Assembly (NCBI GenBank): GCA_902794095.1
Contig: CADBFZ010000007.1
Coordinates: 1-64,000, forward strand
From: an uncultured Lachnospiraceae bacterium
Lineage (GTDB): Bacteria > Bacillota > Clostridia > Lachnospirales > Lachnospiraceae
Direction: 5' to 3'
DNA: 64,000 nt
A model generated the notes under the pieces. It saw only the letters and a program-made list of their open reading frames with translations. It had not been told where the DNA came from and searched no databases. The position numbers and the translations under genes are program-made. Below are positions 37,162 to 45,631 of the stretch, one piece after another. Numbering within the stretch: the first letter of the stretch is position 1; the number at the start of each line of letters is the position of its first letter.

Positions 37162-38625
37162 ATGCGAAAGTTTATACGTGAAAAAAAGCACCGTGTTAAC
37201 TACAAGGGCAGAGTTTTTACTCTGCCTCTTGTGATATTTATGGTGATGTCTTTTTCACTGAATTCTTTTGCAGCGGGCCTTCCGGAGTCGTCTGAAGAGA
37301 CCTCCGAAATAGAGACAAATGAGATAGTAAACTGGCCGAAAGGTCCCGAAACATCCGGCAGGTCGGTAATCCTAATGGAGAATTCCACGGGTGCGATTCT
37401 TTATGCCAAGAATATCCACGAAAGATGTTACCCGGCGGCAATGACTGCCATAGTAACCAGCATGCTCGGTGCAGAGATGTGCGACCTGGACGATAAGGTT
37501 GAATTCTCAACCCAGGCGGTAAGGGATGTTCCTTCGGGGGTTGTTAATATAGCCATCGACCCGGGCGAATCCTTAAGCGTGGGTGAATGCCTCCAGGCGA
37601 TACTTATAAGAGGCGCTGCGGAGTGCGGATTTGCACTTGCGGAGCATTGCGGTGGCGGATCCAGGGATTCATTTGTAGCTCTTATGAATTCAAGAGCGGC
37701 GTCCCTGGGATGTACGGAGACAAACTTCACCAATCCCGTAGGACTTCATTCTGATGAGCATTACACAACAGCTTATGACATGGCACTTATCGGAAGGGAC
37801 TTTTTTGATAACGAACTTCTGTGCAAATACTCGCTTCAAAAAACACTTCATCTGTACCCTTCGGCAGGACAGAAAGATGAGATTATCGAGCATAACGCAT
37901 CGAAGATGACCATCGGCGGAGTGTATGAGTATGAGTACCTGATTGGTGCAAGAACCGGATATACGGAAGAAGCCGGATATTGCCTGATAGCAGGTGCGGA
38001 GAAGGACGGAGTACGTCTTATAGCCGTTATCATGGATGACGGAAGCGATGAGAGATATATCGATGCCATTTCACTTTTTGAGTATGGTTTTTCCAATTTC
38101 ACTCTCGTAAACGCATCCGAAAATGAAAAGTCCTATGATGCGGGATCCAGCGTTGCATCATACGGAACCATAGACATCATGGGTGACTCCAGCCCCATGT
38201 TTTCACTGGACAAAAATGACCGCATACTTCTTCCTCTTACGGTTGAATTCGCGGATCTTGACAGCGAGATTACTTACGACGGAGTTACGGGTAATGAAGC
38301 TGCGAGAATAGTTTATTCATACCACGGAACCTACCTCGGTAAATGCTCGATACTCTTCGGAGAACCTTCGGATGCTTACGACTTCGGAATAAAACCTGAG
38401 GAAGAACCTGAACCGGAGGAAAAGCAGGGCAGGACTTTCGTATATATCAATATCGCGAAGGTTGCCGCGGTGAGTGCCGTGATAGCTGCGGGAATACTCC
38501 TGCTTATGGCGTTGCTTAGATGGTATAAAAGATACAGAAAGGTACATCCCAATTGGAGGAGACAGTACAGGAAGGAAAGACATCGTTCTGTTTTCTCGAA
38601 GTGGGGTAAAAAGAAGATCAAATGA
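37162..38625 (+). CDS. Catalytically dead D-alanyl-D-alanine carboxypeptidase homologue (S11/PBP5-like), membrane-anchored
   Basis: A 487-residue S11-family protein with a signal peptide (LPLVIFMVMSFSLNSFAAG), a PBP5-like domain (~60-300), a beta-rich C-terminal domain and a C-terminal span (~433-455) with a very basic tail. All three catalytic motifs are lost. The nucleophile motif SxxK reads A93-M-T-A96 in CYPAAMTAIVT, SxN reads R150-G-A in ILIRGAAECGFALAE, and KTG reads R264-T-G in IGARTGYT. The fold is otherwise well preserved. It probably has a structural or peptidoglycan-binding role. An in-frame extension upstream lies inside ftsH; 37162 fits the signal peptide. Confidence 0.88.
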   Translation: MRKFIREKKHRVNYKGRVFTLPLVIFMVMSFSLNSFAAGLPESSEETSEIETNEIVNWPKGPETSGRSVILMENSTGAILYAKNIHERCYPAAMTAIVTSMLGAEMCDLDDKVEFSTQAVRDVPSGVVNIAIDPGESLSVGECLQAILIRGAAECGFALAEHCGGGSRDSFVALMNSRAASLGCTETNFTNPVGLHSDEHYTTAYDMALIGRDFFDNELLCKYSLQKTLHLYPSAGQKDEIIEHNASKMTIGGVYEYEYLIGARTGYTEEAGYCLIAGAEKDGVRLIAVIMDDGSDERYIDAISLFEYGFSNFTLVNASENEKSYDAGSSVASYGTIDIMGDSSPMFSLDKNDRILLPLTVEFADLDSEITYDGVTGNEAARIVYSYHGTYLGKCSILFGEPSDAYDFGIKPEEEPEPEEKQGRTFVYINIAKVAAVSAVIAAGILLLMALLRWYKRYRKVHPNWRRQYRKERHRSVFSKWGKKKIK

Positions 38626-39269
38626 GACTTAAGAATGTTCCCGGATGCAGGGAGAGAATCGCGGAGAGCGAATTTGTAGTTCCCGAAGACAAGCTTAAAG
38701 AGTGCAAGGGACACTGGCACGAGCTCTTTGGCAATGAAGGCGAGATCCACATCGAGATTGGAATGGGTAAGGGCCGTTTTATGTATGAAATGGCTTTAAG
38801 AAACCCTGATATCAACTACATCGGAATAGAGAAATACTCTGCGGTGCTTTTAAGAGCGGTCCAGAAGATGGAGGAAGAACCCAGGGAAAACCTGATGTTT
38901 ATCAGGATGGATGCTGAGGAGATCGCTGAGGTTTTCGACGCCGGAGAGGTGGGGAGAATATACCTGAATTTCTCGGATCCCTGGCCCAAAGACAGACATG
39001 CAAAAAGAAGACTTCCGTCTCGCGAATTCCTGGCAAGATATGATAAGATATTAAAGCAGGGCGGACGAATTGAGTTTAAGACGGATAACAGGGTTTTATT
39101 CGACTGGGCCCTGGAGGAACTTCCCGAATCCGCATGGAAAGCGGATCTTGTGACATTCGATCTTCATTCTCAGGAAGAATTGATGGTTGATAATGTCATG
39201 ACAGAATACGAAGAGAAATTTTCCGAAAAAGGAAATCCTATCTGTAAGTACATATTAACCCGCAAGTGA
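38622..39269 (+). CDS. trmB: tRNA (guanine-N7)-methyltransferase TrmB
   Basis: Forms m7G46 in tRNA using S-adenosylmethionine. The 215-residue length is normal. The SAM-binding motif is IHIEIGMGKGRFMYEMALRNP, and the family signature is YLNFSDPWPKDRHAKRRL, followed by GGRIEFKTDN. Its start overlaps the previous stop (ATGA), and trxA follows by 12 bases. Confidence 0.95.
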   Translation: MRLKNVPGCRERIAESEFVVPEDKLKECKGHWHELFGNEGEIHIEIGMGKGRFMYEMALRNPDINYIGIEKYSAVLLRAVQKMEEEPRENLMFIRMDAEEIAEVFDAGEVGRIYLNFSDPWPKDRHAKRRLPSREFLARYDKILKQGGRIEFKTDNRVLFDWALEELPESAWKADLVTFDLHSQEELMVDNVMTEYEEKFSEKGNPICKYILTRK

Positions 39270-39281
39270 AAGGAGCTAATT

Positions 39282-39599
39282 ATGGCACAGCTTGTTACCA
39301 CCAACGATTTTGAAAAAGAAGTACTTGAATCAACCACTCCCGTTCTTGTTGATTTCTACGCAGACTGGTGCGGACCCTGCAAGATGATGTCTCCCGTAGT
39401 TGATACACTCGCCGAGAAGCTTGCTTCCACTCTTAAGGTTGTTAAGTGCAATGTCGACGATAGCGGAGCCGTTGCAGAGAAATACAATATCATGAGCATT
39501 CCCAATTTTATATTGTTCAAGGACGGACAGCCCGTAGCCAGCAAGCTCGGTGCAACTTCACCCGCAGATTTTGAACAGTGGATCAAGGAGAACATCTGA
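39282..39599 (+). CDS. trxA: Thioredoxin
   Basis: A small cytosolic disulfide reductase with the active site W29-C-G-P-C33 and the cis-Pro segment SIPNFILFKDGQ. Its 105 residues are typical. SD aaaggagc precedes the ATG. The stop overlaps the hprK start (TGATG), so thioredoxin and HPr kinase are translationally coupled. Confidence 0.95.
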   Translation: MAQLVTTNDFEKEVLESTTPVLVDFYADWCGPCKMMSPVVDTLAEKLASTLKVVKCNVDDSGAVAEKYNIMSIPNFILFKDGQPVASKLGATSPADFEQWIKENI

Positions 39600-40555
39600 T
39601 GGCAAGCGTCAAACTGACAAAAGTTATCGAGAGAATGGATCTTATGAACCTCACTCCCGAGGTTCCTGTTGAAAAGATCAGAATCACCCAGCCCGATATC
39701 AACAGACCCGCACTCCAGATCGCAGGATATTTCGAATACTTCGATCCTTCGCGAATCCAGATCATCGGCTACGTTGAGTATTCCTACATGGAAAACGCAC
39801 TGGATGATGAACAGAAATATGAAGCATATGATAAGTTCCTTGAGCATCCCATGCCTGCAATTATCTTCTGCAGAGGACTCAAGCCCAACGAGATATTCAT
39901 GGAACTTGCCAAGAAGTACGGAATCCCCGTTCTTCTGACCAACGAAGCAACATCAGGCTTCACCGCTGAGCTTATCAGATGGCTCAACGAGCAGCTTGCT
40001 CCGATGATATCGGTACACGGCGTTCTCGTAGACTGTTACGGTGAAGGCGTTCTCATCACGGGTGAGAGCGGTATCGGTAAATCCGAGGCTGCGCTCGAGC
40101 TTATTAAGAGAGGACACCGACTTGTAACGGACGATGCGGTTGAGCTCAGAAAGCTTTCCGATACGCTTCTTGTCGGAACGGCACCCGATATAACCAAGCA
40201 CTTCATCGAGCTTCGTGGTATCGGAATCGTAGATGTAAAGGCATTGTTCGGTGCATCCAGCGTTAAAGATTCACAGCAGGTTGACCTGGTCATCAGATTG
40301 GAAGACTGGGATAAGGATAAAGATTACGACAGACTGGGAGTTGAAGAGAGTTATACCGAATACCTCGGCGTAAGAGTCGTATGTCACAACATCCCCGTAA
40401 GACCCGGACGAAACCTGGCTGTCATCTGCGAGACTGCAGCGGTTAACTACCGTCAGAAGCAGATGGGATACAATGCAGTACAGGAACTCTACAAGAGAGT
40501 TCAGGCAAATCTTGCCAAGAAACATTCCGAAGAAGATGAAGAAGAGGAAGAATAA
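39599..40555 (+). CDS. hprK: HPr kinase/phosphorylase
   Basis: A bifunctional enzyme that phosphorylates and dephosphorylates HPr-type proteins on Ser46, the switch for carbon catabolite repression. The 318-residue length is normal. The N-terminal regulatory domain is at ~1-130, followed by SVHGVLVDCYGEGVLITGESGIGKS with P-loop G155-S162, LVTDDAVELR, and the signature IELRGIGIVDVKALFG. The C-terminus is acidic (last ~12 residues mostly Glu/Asp). All kinase motifs look intact. ATG 39599 overlaps the trxA stop; an upstream in-frame ATG at 39578 lies inside trxA. Confidence 0.95.
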   Translation: MASVKLTKVIERMDLMNLTPEVPVEKIRITQPDINRPALQIAGYFEYFDPSRIQIIGYVEYSYMENALDDEQKYEAYDKFLEHPMPAIIFCRGLKPNEIFMELAKKYGIPVLLTNEATSGFTAELIRWLNEQLAPMISVHGVLVDCYGEGVLITGESGIGKSEAALELIKRGHRLVTDDAVELRKLSDTLLVGTAPDITKHFIELRGIGIVDVKALFGASSVKDSQQVDLVIRLEDWDKDKDYDRLGVEESYTEYLGVRVVCHNIPVRPGRNLAVICETAAVNYRQKQMGYNAVQELYKRVQANLAKKHSEEDEEEEE

Positions 40556-41496
40556 TGAAATACGTTTTTGGAGCTGACATAGGCGGAACTACAGTTAAAC
40601 TCGGATTTTTCGATGAGAATGGCGAACTCCTCGACAAGTGGGAGATCCCTACCGATAAGACCGATCACGGAGCTAACATCGTAGGAGATGTTTGCAAATC
40701 CATTCAGGATAAGATGGCTGAGAAGAGCATTACCGCATCCGATGTTATCGGAGTAGGCGTAGGCGCTCCCGGTGCCGTTAATGAGGACGGTGTAATGACA
40801 GGCGGAGCCGTTAACCTCGGCTGGCCCGTATTTAATCTCAGAGAGGCAATGGAAGCTAAACTCGGCGGAATCAAAGTCGTAGCAGGTAATGATGCTAACG
40901 TTGCAGCTTTCGGTGAGATGGTTAAAGGTGGCGGCAAGGGATATAAGAACGTTGTTGCCGTTACTCTCGGAACCGGCGTAGGCGGCGGTGTTATCATCGG
41001 CGGAAAGCTTATCACCGGATCTACCGGAGCAGCCGGAGAGATCGGACATATCAAGGTTGATGATGTAGAGACCGAGAAGTGTAACTGTGGACATACCGGA
41101 TGCCTTGAGCAGTTTGCATCCGCAACCGGTATTGCAAGACTTGCAAGAAAGAGACTTGCAGCAGACGATAAGCCTTCAGTTCTCAGAAGCGCTGAGCTTC
41201 TTGATGCAAAGGCAGTATTTGATGCAGTTAAGGCAGGCGATGAAGTTGCCATCGAAGTTGCCAAGGAGTTCGGAAGATACCTCGGAAAAGGACTTGCAGT
41301 TATTGCGGATGTCGTTAACCCTGAGATCTTCGTTATCGGCGGTGGTGTTTCAAAGGCAGGAGATATCCTTCTTTCATTTGTAGAACCCGAGTTTAAGAAC
41401 ACCGCATTCCCTCCCTGCAGCGGTTCGAAGTTCGCACTTGCGACTCTCGGAAACGATGCCGGTATTTACGGCTGTGCAGGCATGGTTTTATCGTAA
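40555..41496 (+). CDS. glcK: ROK-family glucokinase
   Basis: Phosphorylates intracellular glucose to glucose 6-phosphate with ATP. The phosphate motif GADIGGTTVKLGFFDENG is N-terminal, the ROK signature is VTLGTGVGGGVIIGGKL, and the zinc motif CNCGHTGCLEQF binds the structural metal. Length is 313 residues. The start overlaps the hprK stop (TAATG). This would process glucose released by the cytosolic GH3 enzyme, independent of PTS uptake. Confidence 0.93.
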   Translation: MKYVFGADIGGTTVKLGFFDENGELLDKWEIPTDKTDHGANIVGDVCKSIQDKMAEKSITASDVIGVGVGAPGAVNEDGVMTGGAVNLGWPVFNLREAMEAKLGGIKVVAGNDANVAAFGEMVKGGGKGYKNVVAVTLGTGVGGGVIIGGKLITGSTGAAGEIGHIKVDDVETEKCNCGHTGCLEQFASATGIARLARKRLAADDKPSVLRSAELLDAKAVFDAVKAGDEVAIEVAKEFGRYLGKGLAVIADVVNPEIFVIGGGVSKAGDILLSFVEPEFKNTAFPPCSGSKFALATLGNDAGIYGCAGMVLS

Positions 41497-41534
41497 AAAC
41501 GATTGTGGTATTATTTTAGAAAATAAAGCGAGGG

Positions 41535-41551
41535 TGCACCTTTCGGGTGCA
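41535..41551 (+). promoter_or_regulatory. Leader hairpin before murB
   Basis: tgcacc and ggtgca form a short stem with loop tttcg, ending just before the SD gaggag of murB. There is no T-run, so it is a leader fold rather than a terminator. Confidence 0.4.
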
Positions 41552-41565
41552 GAGAGGAGAATTGT

Positions 41566-42489
41566 ATGACAGGACAGGAGGTTGCTCGAATAATATCCGA
41601 GCACATCGATGAGAGATTCATTCATCCGGATCAGCCCATGGCTGAATATACTTCGTTCCGTACGGGCGGAAACGCACTTTGCGTTGTAGAGGTCCACGAC
41701 CTTGAGGAACTCAGAAGAGTTCTTACCTGTGTCAGAAAGAAGTTCCTTCCCTATACTATTCTCGGAAACGGAACCAATACCCTTGTTGAAGACGAGGGAT
41801 ATTCGGGCGTAGCGGTAATCTTAGACGGTGAGTTCAAGAAGATTGATGTAACCGGATATGAAGTAACCTGCGGTGGCGGAGCTTCACTTGCAGCGGCAGG
41901 AAGAATGGCAGCGGATATGTGGCTCACCGGAATGGAGTGGGCATGCGGAATCCCCGGAACCATTGGCGGTGCCGTTAAGATGAATGCCGGCGCTTTCGGA
42001 TCCGATATATCCAACATTGTTAAGAGAGTAAGAGCTCTTACTACAGCAGGAGAGGAAATTGTTCTTCGCCCTGCGGAGATGCACTTTAAATATCGCAGTT
42101 CTCTATTCTGTGAAAAAAAATACGTTGTCCTCGAAGCGGTATTCGAGCTTCAGAAGGGTGACAAGAACGAGATCAACGCCAAGATCGAGCAGTATGCCAA
42201 GGAGCGCAGAGACAAACAGCCTCTGGATCTTCCCAGCGCAGGCTGCATCTTCAAGAATCCCAGAGAGGGTTCTGCAGCTCAGATGATCGATGAAGCAGGA
42301 CTCGGCGGATCTTATGTAGGCGGTGCAATGGTATCCAAGAAGCACTGCAACTTTATCGTAAATACCGGCAAAGCTTCGGCTACCGATATCACCAGACTTA
42401 TCGAAAACGTCAGAAGAGAAGTTTATAACTTTAATGGTGTACGCCTTGAGCCCGAACTTTGTGTTCTCGGCAGACCCGGCAGGTATTGA
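41566..42489 (+). CDS. murB: UDP-N-acetylenolpyruvoylglucosamine reductase
   Basis: A FAD-dependent reductase that makes UDP-MurNAc for peptidoglycan. The 307-residue length fits. The FAD-binding core includes YTSFRTGGNA, ILGNGTNTLVEDEGYSGVAVIL and MEWACGIPGTIGGAVKMNAGAFG; the C-terminal catalytic region has LPSAGCIFKNP. SD agaggagaa precedes the ATG. rapZ follows after five bases. Confidence 0.95.
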   Translation: MTGQEVARIISEHIDERFIHPDQPMAEYTSFRTGGNALCVVEVHDLEELRRVLTCVRKKFLPYTILGNGTNTLVEDEGYSGVAVILDGEFKKIDVTGYEVTCGGGASLAAAGRMAADMWLTGMEWACGIPGTIGGAVKMNAGAFGSDISNIVKRVRALTTAGEEIVLRPAEMHFKYRSSLFCEKKYVVLEAVFELQKGDKNEINAKIEQYAKERRDKQPLDLPSAGCIFKNPREGSAAQMIDEAGLGGSYVGGAMVSKKHCNFIVNTGKASATDITRLIENVRREVYNFNGVRLEPELCVLGRPGRY

Positions 42490-42494
42490 TACAG

Positions 42495-43355
42495 ATGCGA
42501 ATAGTAATCATAACTGGAATGAGCGGAAGCGGTAAGAGAACCGGCATGAAGATGCTGGAGGATATCGGCTTCTATGCTATCGACAATCTGCCCGCATCAC
42601 TGGTGGACAAATTTGTCGAACTGCTTGCCCAGCCCGGAAACGAATACGGAAAAGTAGCTCTCGGAATAGATATCAGAACCGCAGGTTCCATGAAGAATCT
42701 GGCTCAGGTCATTAAGAACCTGAAATCCGGCGGACATGAGACTGAGGTTTTATTCCTCGAGGCATCGGATAAGACTCTTATCAGAAGATACAAAGAATCC
42801 AGAAGAATCCATCCCCTTGCAGGTGACGGAACACTGGAAGAGGGTATCAAGAAGGAGCGTACCGAGCTTGCACCCATCAAGAAGCAGGCTACATATGTAA
42901 TCGATACATCAAACCTTCTGACCAGAGAGTTCAAGGCAGAGCTTGATTCGATATTCCGTAAGAATGAGAAATATAGCAATCTTAATGTCAGTATAGTATC
43001 CTTCGGATTTAAATACGGTATCCCCGCTGATGCGGACCTGGTATTTGACGTAAGATTTCTTCCCAACCCCTTCTATATCGAGGACCTTAAGGCCAAGACC
43101 GGACTTGATAAAGAGGTAAGGGACTATGTTAACGGATTTAAAGAGACAGAACAGTTCCTTGATAAACTTGAGGATATGGTTTCTTTTCTTATACCGAATT
43201 ACGTCAAAGAGGGTAAGTACAACCTCGTAATAGCAATCGGTTGTACCGGCGGAAAACACAGATCCGTTACACTTGCATCCGGACTCTATGACAGGATGAA
43301 GGACCGCAAGGATATCGGTTTTAAACTGACTCACAGAGATGTTAATCTGACTTAA
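42495..43355 (+). CDS. rapZ: RapZ/YvcJ family P-loop protein (RNase adapter/nucleotide-binding)
   Basis: A 286-residue P-loop protein. In E. coli RapZ guides RNase E to GlmZ RNA; in Bacillus the homologue YvcJ hydrolyses nucleotides. The N-terminal P-loop is GMSGSGKRTG, followed by MLEDIGFYAIDNLP. The C-terminal domain keeps VIAIGCTGGKHRSVTLA. Odd: the Walker A residue after Lys14, normally Ser or Thr and a magnesium ligand, is Arg15. ATG at 42495 matches the family start; an in-frame upstream start at 42459 lies inside murB. Confidence 0.93.
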   Translation: MRIVIITGMSGSGKRTGMKMLEDIGFYAIDNLPASLVDKFVELLAQPGNEYGKVALGIDIRTAGSMKNLAQVIKNLKSGGHETEVLFLEASDKTLIRRYKESRRIHPLAGDGTLEEGIKKERTELAPIKKQATYVIDTSNLLTREFKAELDSIFRKNEKYSNLNVSIVSFGFKYGIPADADLVFDVRFLPNPFYIEDLKAKTGLDKEVRDYVNGFKETEQFLDKLEDMVSFLIPNYVKEGKYNLVIAIGCTGGKHRSVTLASGLYDRMKDRKDIGFKLTHRDVNLT

Positions 43356-43379
43356 ACCACATAGAAATGCGAGGCTGAT

Positions 43380-44240
43380 ATGTCCTTTTCGTCAGACGTG
43401 AAGGAAGAGCTTGCCGGGGTCATCCCTCAGGCGAGACATTGCAGAATTGCCGAGCTCTCCGCCATCATGCATCTTGCAGGCCAGATAGGCGTATCGGAAG
43501 GTGATGTGACCATAGGATTTAACGCCTTCGGAGAGTCTCTGATAAAAAAAGGCTTTACTTTACTTGAAATAACATTTAATATAGGGAAGTCGCTGAAAAG
43601 TTCCGATTCGGAGTTTACATCCCTGGTCGGATGCCTGGGCGACCTTAACGAACCCGTTGATGAACTTATCCTAAAGAATACATGCTGTAAGCGTGCTTTT
43701 CTGAGGGGAGCGTTTCTGGCATCGGGGTCGGTGAGTGATCCCGATAAGGGATATCATCTGGAATTTGTCTGTGAAGACGGTTCCAAAGCCGATCAGATAG
43801 TAAGGATGTGCGGAGATTTCGAAATTAATGCACGTAAGACCTTGAGACGTGACGAGACAATCGTCTATGTCAAAGAAGGTGAGATGATCGGAGAACTTTT
43901 GAGCGTTATGGGTGCTCAGAATTCATATATGGATTTTGAGAACCGTCGCATATATAAGGATGTCAGCAATACGGTAAACCGCAGGGTTAACTGTGAGACA
44001 TCCAATATCAGGAAGACCGTGACTGCCGCATCAAGGCAGCTCGATGATATAAGATTCCTCGAGGAACACGGATTTCTGGACGACCTTCCCGAACCGTTAA
44101 GAGAAGCGGCGTACGGAAGACTCGAACATCCGGATGCGACACTTGCGGAACTCGGAGTACTTATGGATCCGCCGGTAGGTAAGTCCGGAATCAATCACAG
44201 GCTTTTAAGGCTCAGTGATATAGCACGGCAAAAGAGATAG
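43380..44240 (+). CDS. whiA: WhiA family DNA-binding protein
   Basis: A 286-residue WhiA homologue. The N-terminal two-thirds form a degenerate LAGLIDADG homing-endonuclease fold (SSDVKEELAGV, KRAFLRGAFLASGSVSDPDKGYHLEF), and the C-terminal domain is a helix-turn-helix (DATLAELGVLMDPPVGKSGINHRLLRLSDIA). WhiA influences cell division and chromosome segregation in Firmicutes. It lies between rapZ and the Crh-like HPr gene, as in the Bacillus yvcJ-yvcK-whiA-crh order, but yvcK is absent. Confidence 0.95.
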   Translation: MSFSSDVKEELAGVIPQARHCRIAELSAIMHLAGQIGVSEGDVTIGFNAFGESLIKKGFTLLEITFNIGKSLKSSDSEFTSLVGCLGDLNEPVDELILKNTCCKRAFLRGAFLASGSVSDPDKGYHLEFVCEDGSKADQIVRMCGDFEINARKTLRRDETIVYVKEGEMIGELLSVMGAQNSYMDFENRRIYKDVSNTVNRRVNCETSNIRKTVTAASRQLDDIRFLEEHGFLDDLPEPLREAAYGRLEHPDATLAELGVLMDPPVGKSGINHRLLRLSDIARQKR

Positions 44241-44336
44241 TAAAAGCAGATGGGGCACTGCTTTGTATTGGGGAGAACTAACTTTGCGTAACAGTTTTGC
44301 CGATTCTTGGGGAAGATGAGGCTGAGGAGCATTATT

Positions 44337-44597
44337 ATGATTACCAGAACCGTAAATGTTAAGTTTTCTAAGAATCTCTCCGCTAGCCCTGTTGCACTTT
44401 TGGTTCAGAAGGCCAGCAAGTTCGACAGCATTATCTATATCGAGTCCGGAGAGAGAAAAGTCAATGCTAAGTCCATCATGGGAATGATGAGCATTACTCT
44501 TGATGAAGGCGATGAGCTTCTTATCAAGTGTGACGGCGCAGACGAGGCAGGAGCAATCGATACCGTTGAGAAGTTCCTTACCGGTGTTGATGCGTAA
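44337..44597 (+). CDS. Crh-like HPr protein lacking His15
   Basis: An 86-residue HPr-fold protein. The active-site region, normally LHARPA, reads L14-S15-A-S17-P, so the phosphoryl-accepting His15 and the supporting Arg17 are both Ser. The regulatory site is preserved exactly at K45-S46-I-M-G, the substrate motif of HPr kinase. Family context (LLVQKASKFDSIIYI, GVDA end) is otherwise normal. It therefore cannot act in PTS transport but could be phosphorylated by HprK, like Bacillus Crh, which has Gln15. Its place after whiA matches crh synteny. ATG 44337 with SD gaggag gives this numbering. Confidence 0.93.
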   Translation: MITRTVNVKFSKNLSASPVALLVQKASKFDSIIYIESGERKVNAKSIMGMMSITLDEGDELLIKCDGADEAGAIDTVEKFLTGVDA

Positions 44598-44620
44598 TTG
44601 AAGTTGTAAGTTTTATCGAG

Positions 44621-44660
44621 GATGCAAGGCCGAAAGGTCTTGCATCTTTTTTATTTTTCT
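44621..44660 (+). terminator. Rho-independent terminator after Crh-like gene
   Basis: gatgcaaggcc and ggtcttgcatc form an 11-bp stem (one G-T wobble) with a gaaa tetraloop, followed by ttttttattttt. It closes the hprK-to-HPr gene run. Confidence 0.93.
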
Positions 44661-44716
44661 TTTAGTTGCAAGCGATGTTAAGTATGATATCATCGAGATT
44701 GTAAGAGGTTTTTGTT

Positions 44717-45607
44717 ATGAAAAAGATGTTGTTTATTTACAATCCGAGAGCGGGAAGAGGCCGTATCAAAACGGAGCTTGCCGATATTCTCGATATATTC
44801 GCAACGGGCGGATATGAAATAACCATAGCTCCCACACGTAAGAACGGTGATGCGGAGAAAATGGCAGCCGAAAGAGAAGCTGATTTTGATATTGTTGTTT
44901 GTTCGGGTGGCGACGGAACTCTTGATGAGACCGTACGCGGAATGATGAAGAACGAATGCCGTAAACCCCTTGGTTATATACCTGCGGGATCTACCAATGA
45001 TTTCGGAGGATCCCTTGCACTTCCAAAGGATATGCTTAAGTCCGCACACATTATTGTAGACGGAACCGATAAAGCAGTGGATGTCGGATTGTTCAACAAT
45101 GAAGCATTTGTCTATGTTGCGGCGTTTGGCGCATTCACCGAAGTCAGCTACTCAACAGATCAGGATATGAAGAATGCCATCGGTCATTCCGCATATATCC
45201 TGGAGGGAATGAAGAGCTTCGCTAAGATCAAGCCCCAGCATATGAAAATAGAACATGACGGAGAAGTCATCGAAGATAATTTCATTTACGGAATGATAAC
45301 CAATTCCGTAAGTGTAGGCGGAATAAAGGGAATCACCGGAGAGAATGTGGATCTTGCAGACGGAATCTTCGAAGTAAATCTTATCAGGGAACTTAAGAAT
45401 CCATTGGAATTCCAGCAGCTTCTGAGCGCACTTGCAATCGGTAAGTATGAATTCTCTGAGAACATCGTCTCATTCAGATCCGGACATATTAAGATCGAAT
45501 CCGAGAAGAAAGTCGCATGGACACTGGACGGAGAGAACGGCGGAAAGCACACATCCGTTGAGATAATCAATGTAAACAAGGCCATTGATATAAGAGTCGC
45601 AAAATAA
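44717..45607 (+). CDS. Diacylglycerol kinase-family lipid kinase
   Basis: A 296-residue lipid kinase of the DagK/YegS fold. The N-terminal domain has FIYNPRAGRGR and the catalytic-nucleotide motif CSGGDGTLDETVRGMM, then GYIPAGSTNDFGGSLALPKD. The C-terminal beta domain ends TLDGENGGKH. It probably phosphorylates diacylglycerol or a related lipid at the membrane. SD gagg lies before the ATG. A possible -10 (tatgat, 44683-44688) has no good -35. Confidence 0.9.
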   Translation: MKKMLFIYNPRAGRGRIKTELADILDIFATGGYEITIAPTRKNGDAEKMAAEREADFDIVVCSGGDGTLDETVRGMMKNECRKPLGYIPAGSTNDFGGSLALPKDMLKSAHIIVDGTDKAVDVGLFNNEAFVYVAAFGAFTEVSYSTDQDMKNAIGHSAYILEGMKSFAKIKPQHMKIEHDGEVIEDNFIYGMITNSVSVGGIKGITGENVDLADGIFEVNLIRELKNPLEFQQLLSALAIGKYEFSENIVSFRSGHIKIESEKKVAWTLDGENGGKHTSVEIINVNKAIDIRVAK

Positions 45608-45631
45608 AAAAAGCCCCTAAAAAGGGAGGAT

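Noticed and set aside
40704..41402. Long minus-strand open frame (232 codons) opposite glucokinase
   Set aside because: Its protein is low-complexity Ser/Thr/Pro-rich and mirrors glucokinase codons; no SD or family resemblance.
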